From Nomia melanderi (Eukaryota; Arthropoda; Insecta; Hymenoptera; Halictidae), in NCBI RefSeq assembly GCF_051020985.1, contig NW_027475148.1:372001-436000 (forward strand): a DNA stretch of 64,000 bases, given 5' to 3'. The first letter of the stretch is position 1; each line of letters begins with the position of its first letter. The notes below the pieces were generated by a model. That model made no database searches and was not told the origin of the DNA. It saw only the letters and a program-made list of their open reading frames with translations. A program made the position numbers and the translations under genes. Shown here in pieces: positions 37,011 through 48,700 of this stretch.

Positions 37011-38040
37011 TAATAGCACCCGAGATATCACCAGATATATATTGGATTTTCCCCTGACCCAGAGTGTCCGGCCCCATGAGACTGTGGTTTTCTCGGCCCC
37101 TGGTGGTCCGAGGTCGTTCCCGCTGCACAGATTCATGCGCCAGGGCCTCCTACAGACAATGCAGGTTGATTTATTGCGCTATCTGTAATAGCACCCGAGA
37201 TATCACCAGATATATATTGGATTTTTCCCTGACCCTGAGTGTCCGGCCCCATGAGACGGTGGATGTCTCGGCCCCTGATGGTCCGAGATCGTTCCCGCTG
37301 CACAGATTCATGCGCCAGGGCCTCCTGCAGACAATTCACTTTGGTTTATTGCGCTATCTCTAATAGCACCCGAGATATCACCAGATATATATTGGATTTT
37401 TCCCCGACCCTGAGTGTCCGGCCCCATGAGACGGTGGTTTTCTCGGCCGCTGGTGGTCCGAGGTCGTTCCCGCTGGCCAGATTCATGCGCCAGGGCCTCC
37501 TACAGACAATGCACTATGATTTATTGCGCTATCTGTAATAGCACCCGAGATATCACCAGATCTATATTGGATTTTCCACTGACCCTGAGTGTCCGGCCCA
37601 ATGAGACTGTGGTTTTCTCGGCCCCTGGTGGTCCGAGATCGTTCCCGCTGTACAGATTCATGCGCCAGGGCCTCCTACAGACAATGCACTTTGATTTATT
37701 GCGCTATCTGTAATAGCACCCGAGATATCACCAGGTATATATTCTATTTTTCTCTGACCCTGAGTGTGCGGCCCCATGAGACGGTGGTTTTCTCGGACCC
37801 TGGTGGTCCGAGGTCGTTCCCGCTGCATAGATTCATGCGCCAGGGCCTCCTACAGACAATGCACTTTGATTTATTGCGCTATCTGTAATAGCACCCGAGA
37901 TATCACCAGATATATATTGGATTTTTCACTGACCCTGAGTGTCCGGCCCCACGAGACGGTCGTTTTCTCGGCCCCTGGTGGTCCGAGGTCGTTCCCGCTG
38001 CACAGATTCATGCGCCAGGGCCTCCTGCAGATAATTCACT
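37011..38040 (+). repeat. Mosaic monomers linking the 7-mer to the 4/5-mer region
   Basis: About 37140-37560 corresponds to 31890-32310 (GATGTCTCGG, CTGATGG, then CCGCTGGTGG with CTGGCCAG and CACTATGATTT). It is followed by monomers with GGCCCAATGAG, CCAGGTATATATTCTATTTTTC (about 37731) and GTGTGCGGCC. No tandem unit. Confidence 0.7.
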
Positions 38041-41000
38041 TTGGTTTATTGCGCTATCTCTGATAGCACCCGAGATATCACCAGATATATATTGGATTTT
38101 CCCCTGACCCTGAGTGTCCGGCCCCATGAGACGGTCGTTGTCTCGGCCCCTGGAGGTCCGAGGACGTTCCCGCTGCACAGGTTCATGCGCCAGGGTCTCC
38201 TACGGACAGTGCACTTTGATTTATTGCGCTATCTGTAATAGCACCCGAGATATCACCAGATATATATTGGATTTTTCACTGACCCTGGGTGTCCTGCCCC
38301 ATGAGACGGTGGTTTTCTCGGCCCCTGGTGGTCCGAGGTCGTTCCCGTTGCACAGATTCATGCTCCAGGGCCTCCTGCAGATAATTCACTTTGGTTTATT
38401 GCGCTATCTCTAATAGCACCCGATATATCACCAGATATATATTGGATTTTACCCTGACCCTGAGTGTCCGGCCCCATGAGACGGTCGTTGTCTCGGCCCC
38501 TGGAGGTCCGAGGACGTTCCCGCTGCACAGGTTCGTGCGCCGGGGCCTCCTACAGACAATGCACTTTGATTTATTGCGCTATCTGTAATAGCACCCGAGA
38601 TATCACCAGATATATATTGGATTTTTCACTGACCCTGAGTGTCCGGTCCCATGAGACTGTGGTTTTCTCGGCCCCTGGTGGTCCGAGGTCGTTGCCGCTG
38701 CACAGGTTCATGCGCCAGGGCCTCCCACAGACAATGCACTTTGATTTATTGCGCTATCTGTAATAGCACCCGAGATATCACCAGATATATATTGGATTTT
38801 TCACTGACCCTGAGCGTACGGCCCCATGAGACGGTCGTTTTCTCGTCCCCTGGTGGTCCGAGGTCGTTCCCGCTGCACAGGTTCATGCGCCAGGGTCTCC
38901 TACGGACAGTGCACTTTGATTTATTGCGCTATCTGTAATAGCACCCGAGATATCACCAGATATATATTGGATTTTTCACTGACCCTGAGTGTCCTGCCCC
39001 ATGAGACGGTGGTTTTCTCGGCCCCTGGTGGTCCGAGGTCGTTCCCGTTGCACAGATTCATGCGCCAGGGCCTCCTGCAGCTAATTCACTTTGGTTTATT
39101 GCGCTATCTCTAATAGCACCCGATATATCACCAGATATATATTGGATTTTACCCTGACCCTGAGTGTCCGGCCCCATGAGACGGTCGTTGTCTCGGCCCC
39201 TGGAGGTCCGAGGACGTTCCCGCTGAACAGGTTCATGCGCCGGGGCCTCCTACAGACAATGCACTTTGATTTATTGCGCTATCTGTAATAGCACCCGAGA
39301 TATCACCAGATATATATTGGATTTTTCACTGACCCTGAGAGTCCGGCCCCATGAGACGGTCGTTTTCTCGGCCCCTGGTGGTCCGAGGTCGTTCCCGCTG
39401 CACAGCTTCATGCGCCAGGGTCTCCTACGGACAGTGCACTTTGATTTATTGCGCTATCTGTAATAGCACCCGAGATATCACCAGATATATATTGGATTTT
39501 AAACTGACCCTGAGTGTCCTGCCCCATGAGACGGTGGTTTTCTCGGCCCCTGGTGGTCCGAGGTCGTTCCCGTTGCACACATTCATGCGCGAGGGCCTCC
39601 TGCAGATAATTCACTTTGGTTTATTGCGCTATCTCTAATAGCACCCGAGATATCACCAGGTATATATTGGATTTTTCTCTGACCCTGAGTGTGCGGCCCC
39701 ATGAGACTGTGGTTTTCTCGGACCCTGGTGGTCCGAGGTCGTTCCCGCTGCACAGATTCATGCGCCAGGGCCTCCTACAGACAATGCATTTTGATTTATT
39801 GCGCTATCTGTAATAGCACCCGAGATATCACCAGATATATATTGGGTTTTTCACTGACCCTGAGTGTCCTGCCCCATAAGACGGTGGTTTTCTCGGCCCC
39901 TGGTGGTCCAAGGTCGTTCCCGTTGCACAGATTCATGCGCCAGGGCCTCCTGCAGATAATTCACTTTGGTTTATTGCGCTATCTCTAATAGCACCCGATA
40001 TATCACCAGATATATATTGGATTTTACCCTGACCCTGAGTGTCCGGCCCCATGAGACGGTCGTTGTCTCGGCCCCTGGAGGTCCGAGGACGTTCCCGCTG
40101 CACAGGTTCATGCGCCGGGGCCTTCTACAGACAATGCACTTTGATTTATTGCGCTATCTGTAATAGCACCCGAGATATCACCAGATCTATATTGGATTTT
40201 CCCCTGACCCTGAGTGTCCGGCCCCATGAGACTGTGGTTTTCTCGGCCCCTTGTGGTCCGAGGTCGTTCCCGTTGCACAGATTCATGCGCCAGGGCCTCC
40301 TGCAGATAATTCACTTTGGTTTATTGCGCTATCTCTAATAGCACCCGAGATATCTCCAGATATATATTGGATTTTCCCCTGACCCTGAGTGTCCGGTCCC
40401 ATGAGACTATGGTTTTCTCGGCCCCTGGTGGTCCGAGGTCGTTGCCGCTGCACAGGTTCATGCGCCAGGGCCTCCTACAGACAATGCACTTTGATTTATT
40501 GCGCTATCTGTAATAGCACCCGAGATATCACCAGATATATATTGGATTTTTCACTGACCCTGAGAGTCCGGCCCCATGAGACGGTCGTTTTCTCGGCCCC
40601 TGGTGGTCCGAGGTCGTTCCCGCTGCACAGGTTCATGCGCCAGGGTCTCCTACGGACAGTGCACTTTGATTTATTGCGCTATCTGTAGTAGCACCCGATA
40701 TATCACCAGATATATATTGGATTTTCCCCTGACCCTGAGTGTCCGGCTCCATGAGACTGTGGTGTTCTCGGCCCCTGGTAGTCCGAGGTCGTTCCCGCTG
40801 CACAGATTCATGCGCCAGGGCCTCCTACAGACAATGCACTTTGATTTATTGCGCTATCTGTAATAGCACCCGAGATATCACCAGTTATATATTGGATTTT
40901 ACCCTGACCCTGAGTGTCCGGCCCCATGAGACGGTCGTTGTCTCGGCCCCTGGAGGTCCGAGGACGTTCCCGCTGCACAGGTTCATGCGCCGGGGCCTCC

Positions 41001-41230
41001 TACAGACAATGCACTTTGATTTATTGCGCTATCTGTAATAGCACCCGAGATATCACCAGATATATATTGGATTTTTCCCTGACCCTGTGTGTCCGGCCCC
41101 ATGAGAAGGTCGTTTTCTCGGCCCCTGGTGGTCCGAGGTCGTTCCCGCTGCACAGGATCATGCGCCAGGGTCTCCTACAGACAATGCACTTTGATTTATT
41201 GCGGTATCTGTAATAGCACCCGAGGTATCA
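38041..41230 (+). repeat. Short-period higher-order region (4- and 5-mer recurrences)
   Basis: A CGATATATC-headed monomer followed by GGTCGTTGTCTCGG / GGAGGTCCGAGGACG recurs at about 38420, 39120, 39995 and partly 40700: spacings of 700 bp (4x175), 875 bp (5x175) and about 700. A TACGGACAGTGCAC tail recurs at about 38200, 38900, 39425 and 40650. Units differ in composition, so the period slips rather than being fixed. Confidence 0.75.
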
Positions 41231-41400
41231 CCATATATATATATTGGATTTTTCACTGACCCTGAGTGTCCTGCCCCATGTGACGGTGGTTTTCTCGGCC
41301 CCTGGTGTTCCGAGGTCGTTCCCGCTGCACAGATTCATGCCCCAGGGCCTCCTACAGACAATGCACTTTGATTTATTGCGCTATCTCTAATAGCACCCGA
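41224..41400 (+). repeat. 177-bp monomer with 2-bp expansion of the AT run
   Basis: The head reads GGTATCACCATATATATATA where the norm is GATATCACCAGATATATA, giving two extra bases (one TA step). It is the only 2-bp length change in the window. It removes both the EcoRV site and the ATATC-ACCA-GATAT dyad. Confidence 0.8.
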
Positions 41401-42140
41401 GATATCACCAGATATATATTGGATTTTCCCCTGACCCTGAGTGTCCGGCCCCATGAGACTGTGGTTTTCTCGGCCCCTGGAGGTCCGAGGACGTTCCCGC
41501 TGCACAGATTCATGCGCCAGGGCCTCCTACAGGTAATGCACTTTGATTTATTGCGCTATCTGTAATAGGACCCGAGATATCACCAGATATATATTGGATT
41601 TTTCCCTGACCCTGAGTGTCCGGCCCCATGAGACGGTCGTTTTCTCGGCCCCTGGTGGTCCGAGGTCGTTCCCGCTGCACAGATTCATGCGCCAGGGCCT
41701 CCTACAGACAATGCACTTTGATTTATTGCGCTATCTGTAATAGCACCCGAGATATCACCACATATATATTGGATTTTTCACTGACCCTGAGTGTCCGGCC
41801 CCATGAGAAGGTGGTTTTCTCGGTCCCTGGTGTTCCGAGGTCGTTCCCACTGCACAGATTCATGCGCCAGGGCCTCCTACAGACAATGCACTTTGATTTA
41901 TTGCGCTATCTGTAATAGCACCCGAGATATCACCACATATACATTGGATTTTTCACTGACCCTGAGTGTCCGGCCCCATGAGACGGCGGTTTTCTCGGTC
42001 CCTGGTGTTCCGAGGTCGTTCCCGCTGCACAGATTCATGCGCCAGGGCCTCCTACAGACAATGCACTTTGATTTATTGAGCTATCTGTAATAGCAGCCGA
42101 GATATCACCAGATATATATTGGAGTTTTCACTGACCCTGA

Positions 42141-43715
42141 GTGTCCGGCCCCATGAGGCGGTCGTTTTCTCGGCCCCTGGTGGTCCGAGGTCGTTCCCGC
42201 TGCACAGATTCATGCGCCAGGGCCTCCTACAGACAATGCACTTTGATTTATTGCGCTATCTGTAATAGCACCCGAGATATCACCAGATATATATTGGATT
42301 TTACTTTGACCCTGAGTGTCCGGCCCCATGAGACTGTGGTTTTTTCGGCCCCTGGTGGTCCGAGGTCGTTCCCGCTGCACAGATTCATGCGCCAGGGCCT
42401 CCTACAGACAATGCACTTTGATCTATTGCGCTATCTGTAATAGCACCCGAGATATCAGCAGATATATATTGGATTTTTCACTGACCCTGAGTGTCCGGCC
42501 CCATGAGACGGTGGTTTTCTCGGTCCCTGGTCTTCCGAGGTCGTTCCCGCTGCACAGATTCATGCGACAGGGCCTCCTACAGACAAATCACATTGATTTA
42601 TTGCGCTATCTCTAATAGCACCCGAGATATCACCAGATATATATTGGATTTTCCCCTGACCCTGTGTGTCCGGCCCCATGAGACTGTGGTTTTCTCGGCC
42701 CCTGGTGGTCCGAGGTCGTTCCCGCTGCACGGATTCATACGCCAGGGCCTCCTGCAGATAATTCACTTTGGTTTATTGCGCTATCTCTTATAGCACCCGA
42801 GATATCACCAGATATATATTGGATTTTCCCCTGACCCTGAGTGTCCGGCCCCATGAGACTGTGGTTTTCTCGGCCCTTGGTGGTCCGAGGTGGTTCCCGC
42901 TGCACAGATTCATGCGCCAGGGCCTCCTACAGACAATGCACTTTGATTTATTGCGCTATCTGTAATAGCACCCGAGATATCAGCAGATATATATTGGATT
43001 TTTCACTGACCCTGAGTGTCCGGCCCCATGAGACGGTCGTTTTCTCGGCCCCTGGTGGTCCGAGGTCGTTCCCGCTGCACAGATTCATGCGCCAGGGCCT
43101 CCTGCAGATAATTCACTTTGGTTTATTGCGCTATCTCTAATAGCACCCGAGATATCACCAGAAATATATTGGATTTTACCCTGACCCTGAGTGTCCGGCC
43201 CCATGAGACTGTGCTTTTCTCGGCCCCTGGTGGTCCGAGGTCGTTCCCGTTGCACAGATTCATGCGCCAGGGCCTCCTACAGACAATGCACTTTGATTTA
43301 TTGCGCTATCTGTAATAGCACCCGAGATATCACCAGATATATATTGGATTTTTCACTGACCCTGAGCGTCCGGTCCCATGAGACGGTCGTTTTCTCGGCC
43401 CCTGGTGGTCCGAGGACGTTCCCGCTGCACAGGTTCATGCGCCAGGGTCTCTTACAGACAATGCACTTTGATTTATTGCGCTATCTGTAATAGCACCCGA
43501 GATATCACCACATATATATTGGATTTTTCACTGACCCTGAGTGTTCGGCCCCATGAGACGGTGGTTTTCTCGGTCCCTGGTGTTCCGAGGTCGTTCCCGC
43601 TGCACAGATTCTTGCGCCAGGGCCTCCTACAGACAATGCACTTTGATTTATTGCGCTACCTGTAATAGCACCCGAGATATCACCAGATATATATTGGATT
43701 TTACCCTGACCCTGA
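42141..43715 (+). repeat. 9-mer higher-order unit, copy 1 (1575 bp)
   Basis: Landmarks repeated at +1575: CATGAGGCGGTCG at about 42153, TTTTACTTTGACC at about 42300, GATATCAGCAGATAT at about 42450, CTGTGTGTCCGG with CACGGATTCATACGCC at about 42662-42742, CTCTTATAG at about 42787, CCCTTGGTGG / GAGGTGG at about 42875 and CACCAGAAATATATTGG at about 43158. Confidence 0.88.
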
Positions 43716-44912
43716 GTGTCCGGCCCCATGAGGCGGTCGTTTTCTCGGCCCCTGGTGGTCCGAGGTCGTTCCCGCTGCACAGATTCATGCGCCAGGGCCT
43801 CCTACAGACAATGCACTTTGATTTATTGCGCTATCTGTAATAGCACCCGAGATATCACCACATATATATTGGATTTTACTTTGACCCTGAGTGTCCGGCC
43901 CCATGAGACTGTGGTTTTTTCGGCCCCTGGTGGTCCGAGGTCGTTCCCGCTGCACAGATTCATGCGCCAGGGCCTCGTACAGACAATGCACTTTGATCTA
44001 TTGCGCTATCTGTAATAGCACCCGAGATATCAGCAGATATATATTGGATTTTTCACTGACCCTGAGTGTCCGGCCCCATGAGACGGTGGTTTTCTCGGTC
44101 CCTGGTGTTCCGAGGTCGTTCCCGCTGCACAGATTCATGCGACAGGGCCTCCTACAGACAATGCACATTGATTTATTGCGCTATCTCTAATAGCACCCGA
44201 GATATCACCAGATATATATTGGATTTTCCCCTGACCCTGTGTGTCCGGCCCCATGAGACTGTGGTTTTCTCGGCCCCTGGTGGTCCGAGGTCGTTCCCGC
44301 TGCACGGATTCATACGCCAGGGCCTCCTGCAGATAATTCACTTTGGTTTATTGCGCTATCTCTTATAGCACCCGAGATATCACCAGATATATATTGGATT
44401 TTCCCCTGACCCTGAGTGTCCGGCCCCATGAGACTGTGGTTTTCTCGGCCCTTGGTGGTCCGAGGTGGTTCCCGCTGCACAGATTCATGCGCCAGGGCCT
44501 CCTACAGACAATGCACTTTGATTTATTATGCTATCTGTAATAGCACCCGAGATATCAGCAGATATATATTGGATTTTTCACTGACCCTGAGTGTCCGGCC
44601 CCATGAGACGGTCGTTTTCTCGGCCCCTGGTGGTCCGAGGTCGTTCCCGCTGCACAGATTCATGCGCCAGGGCCTCCTGCAGATAATTCACTTTGGTTTA
44701 TTGCGCTGTCTCTAATAGCATCCGAGATATCACCAGAAATATATTGGATTTTACCCTGACCCTGAGTGTCCGGCCCCATGAGACTGTGCTTTTCTCGGCC
44801 CCTGGTGGTCCGAGGTCGTTCCCGTTGCACAGATTCATGCGCCAGGGCCTCCTACAGACAATGCACTTTGATTTATTGCGCTATCTGTAATAGCACCCGA
44901 GATATCACCAGA
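43716..44912 (+). repeat. 9-mer higher-order unit, copy 2 (about 7 of 9 monomers)
   Basis: Direct tandem copy of 42141-43337. Small differences include CACATATATATTGG versus CAGATATATATTGG at about 43860, CTCGTACAG at about 43976 and GCGCTGTCTC at about 44704. It is cut off at about 44907, where the first type B monomer begins. Confidence 0.88.
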
Positions 44913-45081
44913 TATTTGCTGGATTTTTACATGATCTTGGGTGACGGATTCCGAATATCTGTAATTTTCTCGGCCACTGGTGGTCCGAGGTCGTTCCTGC
45001 GGCACAGAATCATTCGCAAGGGCCTCCTACAGACAATGCACTTTGGTTTATTGCGCTATCTGTAATAGCACCCGAGATATC
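44907..45081 (+). repeat. First type B monomer (diverged subfamily, 14 copies to the right)
   Basis: Starts with GATATCACCAG but continues ATATTTGCTGGATTTTTAC, then GGGTGACGGATTCCGAATA, ATCTGTAATTTTCTCGG and GGCCACTGG, with CCTGCGGCACAG and CATTCGCAAGGGCC downstream. Against a type A unit, the 20 bases ending just before TTTTCTCGG are almost unrelated, yet total length is unchanged (73 bases from GATATC to the end of TTCTCGG in both). Other copies have GACGGATTC near 47393, 48268, 48967, 49492, 50540, 50715, 52990, 54041, 54566, 57541, 60516, 60691 and 61217. None was seen left of 44.9 kb. Confidence 0.88.
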
Positions 45082-45734
45082 ACCAGATATATATTGGATT
45101 TTCCCCTGACCCTGAGTGTCCGGCCCCATGAGACTGTGGTTTTCTCGGCCCCTGGTGGTCCGAGGTCGTTCCCGCTGGCCAGATTCATGCGCCAGGGCCT
45201 CCTACAGACAGTGCACTTTGGTTTATTGCGCTATCTCAAATAGCACCCGAGATATCACCAGATATATATTGGATTTTTCCCTGACCCTGAGTGTCCGGCG
45301 CCATGAGACGGTGGTTTTCTTGGCCCCTGGTGGTCCGAGGTCGTTCCCGCTGCACAGATGCATGCGCCAGGGCCTCCTTCAGATAATTCACTTTGGTTTA
45401 TTGCGCTATCTCTAGTAGCACCCGAGATATCACCAGATATATATTGGATTTTCCCCTGACCCTGAGTGTCCGGACCCATGAGACGGTGGTTTTCTCCGCC
45501 CCTGGTGGTCCGAGGTCGTTCCCGCTGCACAGATTCATGCGCCAGGGCCTCCTGCAGATAATTCACTTTGGTTTATTGCGCTATCTCTAATAGCACCCGA
45601 GATATCACCAGATATATATTGGCTTTTTGACTGACCCTGAGCGTCCGGTCCCATGAGACGGTCGTTTTCTCGGCCCCTGGTGGTCCGAGGACGTTCCCGC
45701 TGCACAGGTTCATGCGCCAGGGTCTCTTACAGAC

Positions 45735-48700
45735 AATGCACTTTGATTTATTGCGCTATCTCTAATAGCACCCGAGACATCAGCTGATATGTATTGGATT
45801 TTTCACTGACCCTGAGTGACCGGCCCCATGAGACGGTAGTTTTCTCGGCGCCTGGTGGTCCGAGGTCGTTCCTGCTGCTCAGATTAATACGCTAGGCCTT
45901 CCTGCAGATAATTCACTTTGGTTTATTGCGCTTTCTCTAATAGCACTCGAGATATCACCAGATATATATTGGATTTTTCCCAGACCCTGACAGTCCGGCC
46001 CCATGTGTCGGTGGTTTTCTCGGCCCCTGGTGGTCCGAGGTTGTTCCCGCTGCACAGATTTATGCGCCAGGGCCTCCTACAGACAATGCACTTTGATTTA
46101 TTGCGCTATCTGTAATAGCACCCGAGATATCACCAGATATATATTGGATTTTCCCCTGACCCTGACAGTCCGGCCCCATGAGACGGTGGTTATCTCGGCC
46201 CCTGGTGGTCCGAGGTCGTCCCCGCTGCAAAGATTCATGCGCCAGGGCCTCCTGCAGATAATTCACTTTGGTTTATTGCGCTATCTGTAATAGCACCCGA
46301 GATATCACCAGATATATATTGGATTTTCCCCTGACCCTGAGTGTCCGGCCCCATGAGACTGTGGTTTTCTCGGCCCTTGCTGGTCCGAGGTGGTTCCCGC
46401 TGCACAGATTCATGCGCCAGGGCCTCCTACAGACAATGCACTTTGATTTATTGCGCTATCTGTAATAGCACCCGAGATATCACCAGATATATATTGGATA
46501 TTACCCTGACCCTGAGTGTCCGGCCCCATGAGACGGTCGTTGTCTCGGCCCCTGGAGGTCCGAGGACGTTCCCGCTGCACAGATTCATGCGCCTGGGCCT
46601 CCTACAGACAATGCACTTTGATGTATTGCGCTATCCCTAATAGCACCCGAGATATCACCAGATATATATTGGATTTTTCCCTGGCCCTGAGTGTCCGGCG
46701 CCATGAGACGGTGGTTTTCTTGGCCCCTGGTGGTTCGAGGTCGTTCCCGCTGCACAGATGCATGCGCCAAGGCCTCCCGCAGATAATTCACTTTGGTTTA
46801 TTGCGCTATCTCTAATAGCACCCGAGATATCACCAGATATATATTGGGTTTTCCCCTGACCCTGAGTGTCCGGCCCCATGAGACTGTGGATTTCCCGGCC
46901 CCTGGTTGTCCGAGGTCGTTCCCGCTGCACAGATTCATGCGCCAGGGCCTCCTACCGACAATGCACTTTGATTTATTGGGCTATCTGTAATAGCACCCGA
47001 GATATCACCAGATAAATATTGGATTTTACCCTGAACCTGAGTGTGCGGCCCCAAGAGACTGTGGTTTTCTCGGCCCCTGGTGGTCCGAGGTCGTTCCAGC
47101 TGGCCAGATTTATTCGCCTGGGCCTCCTACAGACAATGCACTTTGATTTATTGCGCTATCTGTAATAGCACCCGAGATATCACCAGATATATATTGGATT
47201 TCTCCCTGACCCTGAGTGTCCGGCCCCATGAGACGGTGGTTTACTCGGCCCCTGGTGGTCGGAGGTCGTTCCTGCTGGCCAGATTCATTCGCCTGGGCCT
47301 CCTACAGACAATGCACTTTGATTTATTGCGCTATCTCTAATAGCACCCGAGATATCACCAGATATTTGCTGGATTTTTACATGATCTTGGGTGACGGATT
47401 CCGAATATCTGTAATTTTCTCGGCCCCTGGTGGTCCGAGGTCGTTCCTGCGGCACAGAATCATTCGCAAGGGCCTCCTACAGACAATGCACTTTGGTTTA
47501 TTGCGCTATCTGTAATAGCACCCGAGATATCACCAGATATATATTGGATTTTCCCCTGACCCTGAGTGTCCGGCCCCATGAGACTGTGGTTTTCTCGGCC
47601 CCTGGTGGTCCGAGGTCGTTCCCGCTGGCCAGATTCATGCGCCTGGGCCTCCTACAGACAATGCACTTTGATTTATTGCGCTATCTCAAATAGCACCCGA
47701 GATATCACCAGATATATATTGGATTTTTCCCTGACCCTGAGTGTCCGGCGCCATGAGACGGTGGTTTTCTTGGCCCCTGGTGGTCCGAGGTCGTTCCCGC
47801 TGCACAGATGCATGCGCCAGGGCCTCCTTCAGATAATTCACTTTGGTTTATTGCGCTATCTCTAGTAGCACCCGAGATATCACCAGATATATATTGGATT
47901 TTCCCCTGACCCTGAGTGTCCGGACCCATGAGACGGTGGTTTTCTCCGCCCCTGGTGGTCCGAGGTCGTTCCCGCTGCCCAGATTCATGCGCCAGGGCCT
48001 CCTACAGACAGTGCACTTTGGTTTATTGCGCTATCTGTAATAGCACCCGAGATATCACCAGATATATATTGGATTTTTCCCTGACCCTGAGTGTCCAGCT
48101 TCATGGGACGGTGATTTTCTCGTCCCCTGGTGGTCCGACGTCGTTCCCGCTGCCCAGATTCATGCGCCAGGGCCTCCTACAGACAATGCGCTTTGGTTTA
48201 TTGCACTATCTGTAATAGCACCCGAGATATCACCAGATATATGCTGGATTTTTACATGAACTTGGGTGACGGATTCCGAATATCTGTAATTTTCTCGGCC
48301 ACTGGTGGTCCGAGGTCCTTCCTGCGGTACAGATTCATTCGCAAGGGCCTCCTACAGACAATGCACTTTGGTTTATTGCGCTATCTGTAATAGCACCCGA
48401 GATATCACCAGATATATATTGGATTTTCCCCTGACCCTGAGTGTCCGGCCCCATGAGACTGAGGTTTTCTCGGCCCCTGGTGGTCCGAGGTCGTTCCCGC
48501 TGGCCAGATTCATGCGCCTGGGCCTCCTACAGACAATGCACTTTGATTTATTGCGCTATCTCAAATAGCACCCGAGATATCACCAGATATATATTGGATT
48601 TTTCCCTGACCCTGAGTGTCCGGCGCCATGAGACGGTGGTTTTCTTGGCCCCTGGTGGTCCGAGGTCGTTCCCGCTGCACAGATGCATGCGCCGGGGCCA

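Noticed and set aside
44907..45081. Type B monomers as an inserted foreign element
   Set aside because: They keep the same length, head and most of the core in register with normal monomers, so they are a diverged subfamily and not an insertion.
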